A DNA stretch of 64,000 bases, taken from positions 10,372,001 through 10,436,000 of the forward strand of contig NC_058494.1 in assembly GCF_020382885.2 (NCBI RefSeq), read 5' to 3'. Of this stretch, positions 39,750 through 51,439 are shown one piece after another; within the stretch, counting starts at the first letter, position 1, and every line of letters begins with the position of its first letter. The DNA comes from Scatophagus argus (Eukaryota > Chordata > Actinopteri > Scatophagidae). Position numbers and translations under genes: made by a program. Below the pieces are notes generated by a model. That model had not been told where the DNA came from. It made no database searches and saw only the letters and a program-made list of their open reading frames with translations.

Positions 39750-42530
39750 CCCCTCTTCTACTTGACTGAAATATTTTTGTTGTATCAAGGACCTTTTCAG
39801 GTTTAGACAGCGACATTTTCTGATTAAAGCAGACTGAAAGAAATGATGGTGAGAGTGAGAGTAACTGAGACTAAGTGAGAGTAACTGAGACTAATAATGC
39901 GTCGTTATGAGTGAACATGAGCCAGCTCCTTTAAGTGAAAGATGGGATCCATCTCCAGTCTGAGAGCCAATTTCTTTTTTCTTTCTTCCTTTTTGTCTTT
40001 AATAATACAAGACAGAGGAATAGGATTATCCTGTAATGTATTTCTTAATTACGATTCAGAAACACCTCACATTGAAAATAATATTAAGACTCACACATGT
40101 TGAGACATTTGTATGTAATTTTGGTCACCAACATATAAAACACAGTTCAATATAAATAAAATATCAAGTGCAATTATATTTGATGTTTTTACCTTAACTC
40201 AGGTAACTAAACATACAATAATGTGAAATTATGCTATTACCAAAATTACAAGGTTCAGTATGATGAGAATAATTTAAGTGATATATGTGCGTATACGTGC
40301 ACACATACTAGTCATAGGTCAAAATATTGCTAAATCTGGTTGTATTAGAAAAAACCAGAGCCTTTTGGGAGCCAAAAGAGTTGACCCTTATAACTGAGCT
40401 GAGCTAAATGATGTGGCTGGAATGGGTGCTAGAGAAAACTATTGGGTTATTTTACTTTTTTACCTGAAATGGCTTGGACAAACTGAGAAATTCCCATATT
40501 TTAATTTTGGCTTCATCTGCCAAGTTTTCAGATACCTGACTCCAAAATAATGGGAGTGAATGGAACTTGTAGTGCTCTGCCTTGAAAAGCTGCACTTAAA
40601 AGATTCAACGACATATTGTTGATATTTTTTTAAGTGCAAAGGAAGCTTTTAAGGGATATTTTCTTAGGTAGGTGGCATAATTGCATTCAGTTAAAGACAA
40701 TAATGTGTTAGTCTGCCTTGCCTGAACTGTCTGTGGTTGCAGCCACAAGTCCATTTGTTGAGATGTAGATGGCAGATTTAAAAAATGGATCACAAATTTC
40801 AACTTTTAAAAAGGACCAGTATTTCTTAAAACACGTGATCAAACGGGAGTACAGCTTTGCTGGGGACTACTTTCAGCTGAGCAGTAATACACATTTGTCA
40901 CTTTAGTCAGCATTTACAGCAGCAGGATAAATGTGGGATTGACTCAAAATAAACTACAGTGCAAATGTTCATCCTAATGAAGGAACATTTCACCAAGTCC
41001 AGCAGTGTGGCTCATTAATCGGTTTTAATAGTTTTGGACAACAACAAGGGTTCTATGGCACAGAGGAATAACATATCAGGGTTTGTCTACAGTTTATTGT
41101 TGGCTTTGTTGCTTTCCTGGAATTGGTCGACAGTAAGAGAAATATCAGGCTTATTGTTTAGGATCATGTTGCTATTTGATATTTGGAAGGTCAGGAAAAA
41201 TGAAAAACAAGATGAAGACTTTCATTACATTTTACTGATATGGACTCTGTTTGCAAAACTAACACATTAAGTTCACAAGAACTGTACCTGGCCCACTGAT
41301 CCATGTTACTTGTGCATCAGTAGCGGCATGTTGGCCCAGCACATGCTGTTAACATGACGTGATGAAAAGTCACAACTGAAAGGCCCGTTCTCACAAACCT
41401 GGTATTCACTTTGAGACCGACTTTCCCAATTGACTACAAAAATTATGCCATAAAATCTCTGAGTGAGTGTGACAGGTCCTAAACAAAACCAGCTGCCAAT
41501 TAACTTAATGACTGAATCTATCACATTCAATTAGAGGGAGTCTATGAGCTGTCAATCCAGCCCTCGGCGAGCTCGTTTAACAAAAACACAGACGGAGAAT
41601 GATCACTTTAGGAGGCATGTCTGTGTCTTTGTGATCCTTATCTGACGGGTCCTGCGTCGTATTTGAAGCAGTCAACCCTGACAGGTCCCACGGATAAACT
41701 TCTGTATGAAAGGGGTCACCTCAACCTCTGGAATCCATCGTCAGCTTTCTGTCTTGCGCAGCTGACAAATGGTTTCAAACAGTGATCAGGAAGCTTTAGA
41801 GAGGTATTCTCTGATGTGCGTCTGTGGAGAACAAGACAAAAGTCGAAAGAAACAGAGAAAGAAATGAGGGAGAAAGAGAAAAATTGAAACAGAGGAGATC
41901 TAAGTGAGATAAATGATCCAAAACAAAACAAAGAAGGAGCACCACTTTCCATCAATTGCCTCCTTGCTTTGGCACAGGGCCTACTGTAATCCCCCAGAGG
42001 AGCGGCTATCTGCCAAGAGTTTGCTCCATGGTCAGTGTCTTTAACCCCAGATGATAACACTTAGCCTGGCCATAAAACATAGGCCCCTTTAACTGATCCA
42101 TTAGCGTCCAATTCCTGAGAGTGGACCCACTGGTGTCTACTGAAACTTACCAGGAAGCCTTGAAGGAAAACAGCAAAGCAGACATGCACTGAGATCAAAG
42201 ACAAGAACCCCCCCACCCCACTTGATTCAGTTCTCTGTCTCTCTATCTCTAGTTCTCTCCCTCTGTTTATGCCCTTTAGGAGTATACCTACATTTTAAAT
42301 TTGCAGGTAAACCTTTTTCTCTCTGTTTTTACCCTTTTCCTCACTGATTTTCCTCATAAGAAAATAGAGCTTTTCTGAAATATTCACCCGAGTGCATCAG
42401 TTTCGAAAGTAGAGAGATAGCTGAAAATGAGGGAGAGAGAGAGATGATGAATGACATACAATTAAGTTCTAGGGCCGGACCCAAACCCAGGATACTGTGG
42501 TTCAGGTTTAGCACCTTAAAAATTTAGGAC
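39750..42530. other. intergenic DNA, no gene seen
   Basis: A direct repeat of GAGAGTAACTGAGACTAA occurs at about 39,857-39,893. Open frames at 41,034-41,270 and 41,716-42,060 have no recognised product. Confidence 0.5.
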
Positions 42531-42577
42531 ACTAGGGCATCTGACCAGGAGTGGATTAATGTAAATATTAATTTTAT

Positions 42578-42660
42578 TGTAGATAAGGAAGATAAGATAA
42601 TCTGTTATTAGTCCCACAGTGGGAAAATTTGCAGGAATATCAAGGTCTTGTAAAACAACG
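42578..42660. repeat. teleost retroelement 3' end (GATAAGATAAT...TTAGTCCCACAGTGGG)
   Basis: AGATAAGATAATCTGTTATT followed by AGTCCCACAGTGGGAAAATT is a pattern repeated at 3' ends of fish LINE/SINE copies. The body of the element was not traced. Confidence 0.5.
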
Positions 42661-42956
42661 CTGTGAGCTTGCTCTGACATGGTCAGGTATTATAACAGAC
42701 AAATTTCTGTTGCTTCACACTTTTTTAGCGATTGCGTGATACAGCTATTGTAATTAACCTGTTATATGTTCATTTTGTCACATAAAAGAACACAGTCTAG
42801 ACTTGTTTGATATGAAAATTATCTGGAGATAACTTTTTTTGGGCCATATGATTTTTCTGACTGCGGTGCTCTTGTCTAAATGCTAATATCAGAATGCTCA
42901 CAATGAGAATGTTGGAAAACGTTAACGTGTTAGCTAGTGTTTACCACGGTTACCCA

Positions 42957-43110
42957 TTGACTATATAAAGATGGATGACATGACAGCTCCTCACAACTTC
43001 TAGATCACCCCCTGGTGGCTGGCAGCAATATAGGTCATAAACCCCTCCCCCCCTGCATGTTAGCAGATGAAACTTGGGCCAAACTAAAAACACAAGTTAG
43101 GGATGTCTGT
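42957..43110. repeat. percomorph dispersed repeat ('CCCCTGGTGGCTGGC' family)
   Basis: TGACTATATAAAGATGGATG, then ACATGACAGC, CACCCCCTGGTGGCTGGC, ATATAGGTCATAAACCCC and TTGGGCCAAACTAAAAACAC follow the order of a frequent fish repeat. It is short and non-coding. A flanking ATTCTCAGTCATCCAGGTCA at about 43,116 also looks repeat-derived. Confidence 0.55.
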
Positions 43111-43847
43111 GGAGATTCTCAGTCATCCAGGTCATATTCACTCAAAGAGTTAAAGCAAGGTGTCTGGACATGTGAAGATTGACTTCAAGTCAATGCGTTA
43201 CAAGTCAGGGATGTCGGCTTTGGTTAATTTTGCTTTTAATGGCACCCAATGACTGATAACTACTAAGCGCAAAATAATGTTAAAGACAAGAGGTACTTTT
43301 CTTTCAGTCTTGTGATCCATTGATTCAGTGGCTTCTAAGGCAGGTTGTCTGATGTGTGCCATGTGGAGAGGCCCTGACTGAGGAGTACACTTGATTGACA
43401 AATGCTGTCAGATCGGAAGATAGTGGGTTGTTAATGTTTACATACAGCCAATGTTTTCACCATATTAGCTTAGCATGTTAGCTAACATTTGCTTATTAGC
43501 ACTAAACACAAAGTACTGCTCAGAGTGAGTATTAAAAGATCGCCAAAGATATACCTTCTGAGGGAGACATGTGTCTGTACCAACTTCAGTGATAATATAC
43601 TTTTTAGCTGTTAAGATATTTCAAGCACCATTCAAGTGTATCTTCTTATGAGCTTCTTTAGCTTTTTGGTGTAATAAGTAACAACATTAAATCCCACAAT
43701 CATGTAAACACAAGCAAAATAGACACCAACACTCCCCTGGTGCTCCGCGCTCCCATTTCAAAAAGACGACTCCAAGTTGCAAGGTTGGCTGAGCTAACAG
43801 GGCAGCTACATTTGATAAATGTCACTCTGACACATACACCAGATTGA

Positions 43848-43910
43848 TAGATGGATATGTAAATAGTTTATTGATCCCAATCGAAGTTTAGTATCTAGCA
43901 GCATCAGTAC
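43848..43910. repeat. teleost LINE-like 3' end (TTTATTGATCCC)
   Basis: ATAGATGGATATGTAAATAG followed by TTTATTGATCCCAATCG resembles the 3' terminus of L2/CR1-type fish retroelements. Only the terminus is preserved. Confidence 0.45.
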
Positions 43911-44529
43911 AAAGACAAAAAACACAAATGACAATGTGGTCCATTGGTAAGCCCCATTCTCTGCTTGAATTAACCAAAGAGCCAACCAAAAAAGACAGAA
44001 CTTTTTAACCTGAAAATTCTTTTGCAACCTATCTTAGCCTGCACCATTTGTTCCTGTCTGTCACAAACAAAGGCAGAACTAATATGACACTAAAGAGCCA
44101 CAAACCCCTGTAGAGTGGTTGGTTGCATCAAAGAATGTGATTTGAATGTTGTTCATTTCTCATTTCATACCAACAGACCACATTCATTTTTGTTACCAAG
44201 ACTAAAGTCTATCTGACAAATATTTTTTCCTAACTCTGAACAAATGTTTTGTTTTTTTTTGTTTGTTTTTCTTTTTCTTTTTTTTTTGGAAGGGGCGGAG
44301 TATGCTATTGGCATATATTAAAATGTACTACTGAGGTTTTATTAATTTGACTATGTATTTTTAATAAGTAGTCATCGAAAGAAGGTTTAACCAGCTGACA
44401 CTCAGCAGTGGAACCACACTGTCAAGTCCCTCATCAGATGCTGGCTGTTATGTGCAGTTTTGTTATTTGCTAAAGTTTAAAAGAAGAAGAGTTAAAGAAG
44501 AGATATCTATGTAAATGACTCAGATGCCT

Positions 44530-44835
44530 TTCCTGCTCTATCTTACTGACAGTACTCCTGCTCTACTCCCTCTTCTCCTCTCTGTCTGACCACCTCCCTC
44601 TTTTTTTACTCAGCGTCTCGCCCTGAACTTCCTCCTCAGCAACCTCTCCTCCCTTCTTCCCATCAGCATCCTATTTAACCCCTCTTCACTCTCTCCTACT
44701 CCACCTCTTTTTCTTTCATCAAAACCTCTTCCTCTCCCTCCCTCTCGTTCCTCCCGACATCCCCCTGAGCTCTGTCTTTCACCTCACAAGTCTTTCTTCC
44801 CTTTCTTTACTACCAGCATCCCCCAGTCTTCCTCC
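44530..44835. repeat. pyrimidine-rich tract (about 300 bases)
   Basis: The plus strand is dominated by C and T, with repeated CTCCC, CTCTCC and TTCCTC words. It is not a perfect tandem repeat. Long polypyrimidine mirror-like tracts can form triplex DNA. No gene is apparent. Confidence 0.6.
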
Positions 44836-44839
44836 CCCG

Positions 44840-46180
44840 GTGTTTTCAATTTAGCACCACTATGAACCAGTGCAGATTGTAACGCTATCAATTAGTCAGC
44901 GACTCCAGCAAGTTTATTCAATGGGGCCGGGAGTGAGCTTTGGTGATTTACAGGCTGTGAGGGAGATGTAAGGGAGAGATGTGCAGACATGGGCTGATAT
45001 GGGTTTTTAAAGTCTGTGGGAACAGAGCCTATGTACCGTGTACCTTGAGGATTTAGTCCTGTGGTTTAAAGTCCCTGTAGTAATGCGGTGAAACCTCAGT
45101 GAGATGAAAAGGTTTGCAGAGGAAGAGAAGAAATGCAAAGGAAAGAGAAAATGTTGGAGATTTTCTGGAAGGCTAAATGCCTCTTTTCATATGTATTGGG
45201 TTTCAACCACGGCCTGTTTTGTGAAAGAGCTGCATTCTTGTGATATGCTATGGAAATGCTTTAAGATAAAAAACAGAAGGTATAAATACGGTGTATTGAT
45301 CTTGGGTTTTGCTTTCAAAGCAAAAATGCATCTTAAATCACCATGACAGTTAAAAACTGTTAAGAATGCTATACCTTGCATTTTTCATCGCCGGGCGTAT
45401 TTTTCTTGACCTGACCAAATGTATATGGAGTGATGTTACTTGGAGATAAGGGCTAATGGCTTTTATGTTGTTTTGGCTCCAATAAGATAAAGAAACCTTT
45501 CTTCCTCCCCCTCCCCTTTTGTAAACATAATGTATAGAGGCAGAAATTCACAATTTAAGCAGAGGACAGATTAATACTAGGACATACATATTAATTTTTG
45601 TTCATTTCTTTGCTGCAATAGCCCATCTTTCAAATGCAGCAATGAAATGCTCTCTTGTGTTGATTTCCTCTTGCAGAAAAACTTGCTATCGCTTGAACAC
45701 AAAATCCAGCACATTCTCAGTTTGATTCTTAGTTAGAATTTGGTAAAATGTAGGAAATCACTAGCTGAGGTTTCAGTAAATGTAATACATTTTAAGCAAA
45801 TCAAAAAAGTATGGAAAAAGAGAAATGCTCATCTAAGCCTGCTGTTATTTTTTTCCTCTTGTTGATGACTAGAAAAAAAGCTTTGTCAAGTGAAAAAAAT
45901 TACTTTTTTCATTTGTGAAAACAGGTTAAAAAAGGTTTGACAAGGAAATGGATCACCACATTTTTTCTCAATTGCATCTCAAGGCTTCCGTATTATTGGT
46001 GTGTTTTCACAGACACACATTGTTTTGTGAATATTTTGAAAAAGACGAACAATATATTGTCCTCAAAAAGCTGCTGTGTTTCTCCCAGGACAACCCAGGC
46101 TCCCTGCTTTGATCGACTGTCATGAATAATTTGTCTCTGTTGTCTGCTCAAAGATGAAGACTGGAAGCAACTATTTGATA
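44840..46180. other. intergenic DNA, no gene seen
   Basis: AT-rich sequence; the frames at 45,104-45,381 and 45,937-46,187 resemble no known protein. Confidence 0.5.
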
Positions 46181-46359
46181 TCCACAATAAAACAATTAGA
46201 AAAAAGGTTATTTTCTTAACTCTTTTATCAACTGTGACTTTCCCACAAAATATTTTTCCTCATCCAGACAATCTTTTTTTTTTGACTGGAATTTCCAGAT
46301 TCCTTTTTGAATTTGGACACAAAAAACAGATTAATTGATTACAGATGATACAAATATTA

Positions 46360-46465
46360 TTTTGTGCGGTTTTTAATTGAATATGTGTCAGAAAGGATTT
46401 TATTTATGGCTTTATTTATGTGTTACACAGTGTCACAACTTTTTTGGAATCAGGGTTGATAATTA
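46360..46465. repeat. fish dispersed repeat end (CACAACTTTTTTGGAATC)
   Basis: TTTTGTGCGGTTTTTAATTG, TTATTTATGTGTTACACAGT and GTCACAACTTTTTTGGAATC in this order match the terminal region of a non-autonomous DNA element widespread in fish. The copy may start farther left, near 46,190. Confidence 0.5.
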
Positions 46466-46469
46466 GGAT

Positions 46470-47439
46470 AAGAGACAGGTGAGCAGGAGAGCTGTTAAAG
46501 AGATGGAGATGGAGTATTTCATGTCCTCTCGATTTGAATTTGATATGTTACACGTCAGTGGCTCCTCTGTGCTTAATTCAAGACCCTACAAAGACCTCAG
46601 TTTGGTGTTGTCCCAGCCACAGTCAAACAGAGAGAGAGACAGAAAGACAGACACTGGCTTTCAGTATAATATTTTATACTAATACAATCATGTTCTCAAA
46701 ATTGGGTTAAGTTGACCTACAGCTGTTCTTAGATAGAGTTTAGCACAATATAGGAAGACAGCACCACCATCCAGATCCTCCACAGTGTCCATGAAGTTCA
46801 ATCAACAGTTCCCTATGTTTCAACAAAAATGTAACATGTATAGTCCTCGCAAAAGTTGGACTGACTATGGAGTTGTTGCATTGACTAGGTGTACCTACAA
46901 AACTTACAAGTGAGGCGAGTAGCTCCTTTATTCAGGTTGTCAACACCACACGAAACTGAACTGGCATTTTGAGGTATACTTCCATTTTATTACTATTGTT
47001 TTGGCCATCACTGCTTGTGCTAATCATAACCTTGTACTTGCAGAGTTCATTGCTGAGATCTGTGAAAGTGGCGGCAACGCTAAAAAGAAGTTAGACTAGG
47101 CAATAAACACACACATTGTGAGACAATCCAAGAGGTTTTAAACAAGGTAAGCCAAACTTATTTAAAAGAGAAATCAACAGCTACAAAAACAGTTGGAATC
47201 ATACAGCTTATATACTGATGTCTGAGTTCAGCCTTCACCTTTTAATGTTTTCTTTTGCAATGAGTGGCTGTTGGTGATATTTCAGGTGCAAATGCGGTGA
47301 TTTGTTTTTTCCTCAGGACATAGCAATGCAACCATGACGTGGTGATTACAATCTTATCAACATATCTTCAGCTTCCTAAGTGAAAGTACTACGTACGCAA
47401 TACAGTCGGTGTCAGTATGTAGAATGTAGCTGAGACATC

Positions 47440-47440
<1 letters not shown>
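46470..47440. other. intergenic DNA, no gene seen
   Basis: No coding or RNA gene recognised between the repeat remnant and the microsatellite at 47,443. Confidence 0.5.

Positions 47441-47442
<2 letters not shown>

Positions 47443-47473
<31 letters not shown>
47443..47473. repeat. (GT)n microsatellite
   Basis: About 15 perfect GT units. Confidence 0.93.
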
Positions 47474-47474
<1 letters not shown>

Positions 47475-47539
47475 TGAAACAAAGTAGGGGACCAGTCTGT
47501 TATGGGAGAACCAGAGAAGGGTTTGTTGGCTTGTCTGTA

Positions 47540-47720
47540 CACAGCCAATGGCCTGTCGCCTGTCACCAAGCCCCCGCTGTGTCTCTCAGTGTCTTCCTCT
47601 TAATTACCCATCATTCCTCTCGCGGCAAGGCCCCTCACAAATTACAGCGCATTGTCCCCCACCGATCGGCCTGTCATCACACGGCTCCATGTTTCAGTGG
47701 GACTTATTGTGGACGGAGAG
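47540..47720. promoter_or_regulatory. conserved-looking non-coding block with TAATTAC site
   Basis: A non-repetitive, moderately GC-rich island between two microsatellite zones. It contains TCTTAATTACCCATCATTCC (about 47,597-47,616), CAAATTACAGCGCATTG and CCGATCGGCCTGTCATCA. No reading frame looks coding. It is one of the better enhancer candidates here by composition. Confidence 0.35.
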
Positions 47721-47846
47721 CAGAGCTGGGAGGGACTCATGCACATGCACATGCACACACATAAAACCTTCAATGTGTATCTGCGTGCGCACACACATTA
47801 TTAATTTGAATAGACATACATGCAACAGAACCATTAGTGTCGACAT

Positions 47847-47988
47847 TACACACATACACACACACGCGCGCACACACACAGGGGCCAGGTCCATTAGCTC
47901 TGGTGCCAGCTGACTCTGTGACCCAGACAGTTTTCTGCCATGTCAGCAGGACCAAATGACAGTGCTATGATAGTAATACCCCCAACCG

Positions 47989-48033
<45 letters not shown>

Positions 48034-48036
48034 ACA
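47847..48036. repeat. two (CA)n microsatellites
   Basis: An imperfect CA tract with a CGCGCG core (47,847-47,880) and a longer CA tract (47,990-48,036), about 110 bases apart. The alternating CG/CA core is a Z-DNA-prone composition. Confidence 0.9.
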
Positions 48037-48039
48037 ATA

Positions 48040-49620
48040 GTCAATCAGCTGAATGAGTCAACCCTAAAGATGAGCATAGAGAAAGTGACCCTGTTTGTGG
48101 CATAGACCTGGATGAGACAGCAGCAGCAGTTTCAGATTTAGCATAAAGTTGGTGATATTCTCTATTTTTCTCATGGCTCACAAATACCAGCAACAGCTCA
48201 ACACTGAGTACTTTACCCAGTTGTGGCTGTCAGCCCAATTGGTTCTTGTAAATGTAAATGACAGGTCAAAAATCTACAATTTTATTTGTAAAAGAAATAA
48301 TAAGCTGATTAATTTCTATAAATAGCTGGTCACTGTAGTATTTACAAAATGTGGCTCTAAAAGGTAATAATAGTATATTTGTTGGGGATTAATTTTAGCT
48401 ACAGACTTATGTCCATGGATACATCAGCCAGTGCAGCAGTGTGGCTAATTAGTATACGTATATATATATATATATTATCCGCTGTGTATACCTCTCAGTA
48501 TTTGTCTTTTCATGGGATTTGTCAATAGTAATATAATAAAGACTTATCCATTTGCTAAACAATATTTCAACATTTTACAACAAGTGTGTCTTCACATAAG
48601 ATAAGATATAATATCATTTAAGATAAGTAGTTTATTCATTGCAATATTTGTTTAAATTTGAGTTTGCTTGAATTACTATAACATTATTGTCAGTACTGTG
48701 TGGTACAGCTTTAACTTGTTAAAATCCAAGACAACTTGTTTTTCTTTGGGTTTTTCTGTGTGCTGAATTGGATCACTCATTTCAGAAATCAATCTCCTTC
48801 TCCCAATTGAAGCTTTATTTTGAAGGAAATATTTTCATCAATAACCTGACATCTGTCACAATTGCTCCCTTCTCCCGCTCTCCTTGACGGGTTCACAGAC
48901 ACTCTGGAGAGGACGTTTGCGGTGTCTTTGTCCTTCAACTTTATTCTTCTGCATTCAGACTTGCTGCAGCTTTGTTTGTCTTGCAGGAGGAATTATAGCT
49001 GCTCCAAGAGTGCATCTGCCAAGTTGTTGCATCAGCCGAACATTTAAAACCTTTTGAAAAACAAACACATAGTAAACTTTAATTGTAGGCATTTGCCTTG
49101 GGTATGAGGACTCACAATTTTATTGGTCCTCTCTCTTATTACCTAAATGCAGGCAGAACACTAATTAATAATCACTAGCATATGCTGGGTGAAGCGTGGA
49201 AATCTTTTACTGTGGCATTAGGTGTAAATGAGATTAAAAGTGCAGTAATGACTGTTCAGACATGTTCTCTTTAAACAGCACCTCTGACTACTTACTTTTT
49301 CTGAAACAGGCAAAAATGCTGAAAACAAATTCTGTCTTATTGAAAATCACATTTAGAGCTCATAGTCACATTAATATATCCGAGAAAAGATAGCTGTTTC
49401 AGTCTTTGCGTAACTCTTGAGCTATGTTTTTGCACTGCCTTTGCACTGAGGATTTAGTCCACAGTGTTGCTAATATGGCAAAAAAGTGCCATGTGTATGA
49501 AGAATTTAGCACCCTGCAGCTCCAAAACAAATACCTCTTAATTATAAGCAATTGGCCCTCCTTCCCCACCGACCGCTGACTGGAACACATGAAAGCTTTG
49601 GTAATTGTAAGAGTTGCTGC
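48040..49620. other. intergenic DNA including candidate regulatory blocks
   Basis: It contains an (AT)n run at about 48,459-48,474. The part at 48,780-49,060 is non-repetitive (CAATTGAAGC, GGACGTTTGCGG, GGAATTATAGCTGC) and could be an enhancer. GTAAATGAGATTAAAAGTGC near 49,224 is similar in style. No gene was recognised. Confidence 0.4.
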
Positions 49621-49636
49621 GTTTATGCGTGTAAGT

Positions 49637-49653
49637 GTGTGTGTGTGTATGTT

Positions 49654-49689
<36 letters not shown>

Positions 49690-49699
49690 GGGGGGGGGG
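49637..49699. repeat. (GT)n microsatellite followed by a G13 run
   Basis: Two GT tracts separated by ATGTTTGTAT, directly followed by 13 G. The run of G next to alternating GT is a candidate for G-quadruplex or Z-DNA structure and is likely to be polymorphic and error-prone to sequence. Confidence 0.9.
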
Positions 49700-49709
49700 T
49701 GACGTGGCT

Positions 49710-51230
49710 GTAAAAAATAAAAATGGAAGGCTCTCATTGAATACAATGACTTCCTTCCTCTCTTTTTTGCTGCCTGTATCGCCCAAGCTGGGAAAGAGGA
49801 AAAAGAAAATCTCCATTTGGCACTGATTAGGGAAGACGCAAATTTAAAGGAAAGGGGGTGGTGTAGGGTGCTTGTAGACCACAGGGGTTACACACATGTA
49901 TCTGAAGCCACGACACTCTGGGCCCCCTCTAATTTGGATGTCTAAGAATTTGCTGTATGTGCTGCCTCATGCCAGTAAGTCTCAGCCTCACTGTAAATAA
50001 ATGGCACAGGGCAGTGTGCAGTCACTCCCATTTGTAAGTCATTAAAATATTTTCTCTGTGACATATTAATTAGAGTGTTGCATTCGTGTCTTCTCGCCTG
50101 TGCATAAAGAGTGCTGAAGTTACAAATTTGTGTGTCTGTATGTATGTGTGTGTGTGTATGTTTGCAAGGGATGGTAACTCATCTGATTATCATTTAAAAA
50201 GAAAGACAATGATGTCTTAAGATGACTCACCCTGGAGGTCCACATACTGTGCTGGACTTTCTAGCTGGCAAATGGGAGAGTAGCTAAGACGCCATGTTGC
50301 ATTCCCAATATCCATGGAAAATGTTGACTAGAAACCAAAAGGAATATTTGATCATTTATAACTTAAGATGTGATTTATTTATTTTGGATGTGATTTATTT
50401 ATATAATAAAGGAATTCTGATTTAGTTCACTGTTCAGACATACTTCCTGTAAAATAACATAAATAATAATTAATGTTGGTTTAAATCATTCTCTGAAGCA
50501 TTTTCCTTAATAAAATGCTAATTCTGTTGTCTATATGTATGCATTATTTAATGTTAGAGGCCAAAAAGAATGCAAATTTAATCCAGCAGAACATTCACTC
50601 TTTTTTTAGCTCTGTTTTGTTCTCCACCAACTCTTGAGAGATGTATCTGGCTCTTTAGCTGCTAAATGCTCTATTATGTTGACCTACTGGTAGTGAACAG
50701 TGACCATTTTTAGAGCTTTTCATCATGAAAACGGGCACCTGCTGTGGTTTTAGAGAGAGTGAATCAAAACAACAAAATGAATGAGCTGAATGACACTAAA
50801 AACCACTGTAGAGCTGAGAGTAACTGCAGAGTAATAAAAAAAAACAATTATTTATTTAAAAACACTTATCAAACAAAAAAGAAGAAAAGGGAAGATGTCA
50901 ACATTTGTAGGTAAATATGTTAATTTTTGTTGGAAAAGTTCTGAATGCTGCAAAGTAAAACTTACATACGCATAATGTATTCCATTATCAAGGTCACTCT
51001 GACAAGATATGCTGCAAATATATTTACTTTTTCTGTCACTGACATTTTTGCCAAAGAAAAATATGGGAGACTACAGGGCAACACAGTCAGCACACTAATC
51101 AGAAGGGCAAAAGCAAATGTATTTCATCTTAAAACTAATTGAAATTGAATTAGTAAATCTCTGAATCTCTTTCTGACACTGATACAAACACAGCATTGAT
51201 TTCCCTCTTACGTATCTTCTCTCTCTTCAT
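49710..51230. other. intergenic DNA, no gene seen
   Basis: AT-rich sequence with a tandem duplication of GATGTGATTTATTTAT at about 50,369-50,402 and a short TG-rich stretch at 50,130-50,162. Confidence 0.5.
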
Positions 51231-51234
51231 GTGG

Positions 51235-51435
51235 ATTATCTTTGCATCTCCTGGCCTGCTGGCAGAATTATGGCTCTAATAACTTTCATTCGAAGCCCCT
51301 GTAGCATCAGTAAAATGTTTACTACAGGAACGCAGAGAGGTCCTTTGGTGAAGCCCCGTGTTCGTTAAAGAGCCTTTGACTCAATTCAGTGTGTATAAAT
51401 ATATCCATTTCATTATGGAGGCCAGTCAAATATTT
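51235..51435. promoter_or_regulatory. conserved-looking non-coding block
   Basis: GGCAGAATTATGGCTCTAAT, AACTTTCATTCGAAGCCCCT and AGAGCCTTTGACTCAATTCA form a non-repetitive stretch with mixed homeodomain-like and E-box-like words and no coding frame. Regulatory role inferred only. Confidence 0.3.
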
Positions 51436-51439
51436 GTTT

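Noticed and set aside
49399..49816. Minus-strand frames with Thr-His repeats
   Set aside because: They are translated CA microsatellite.
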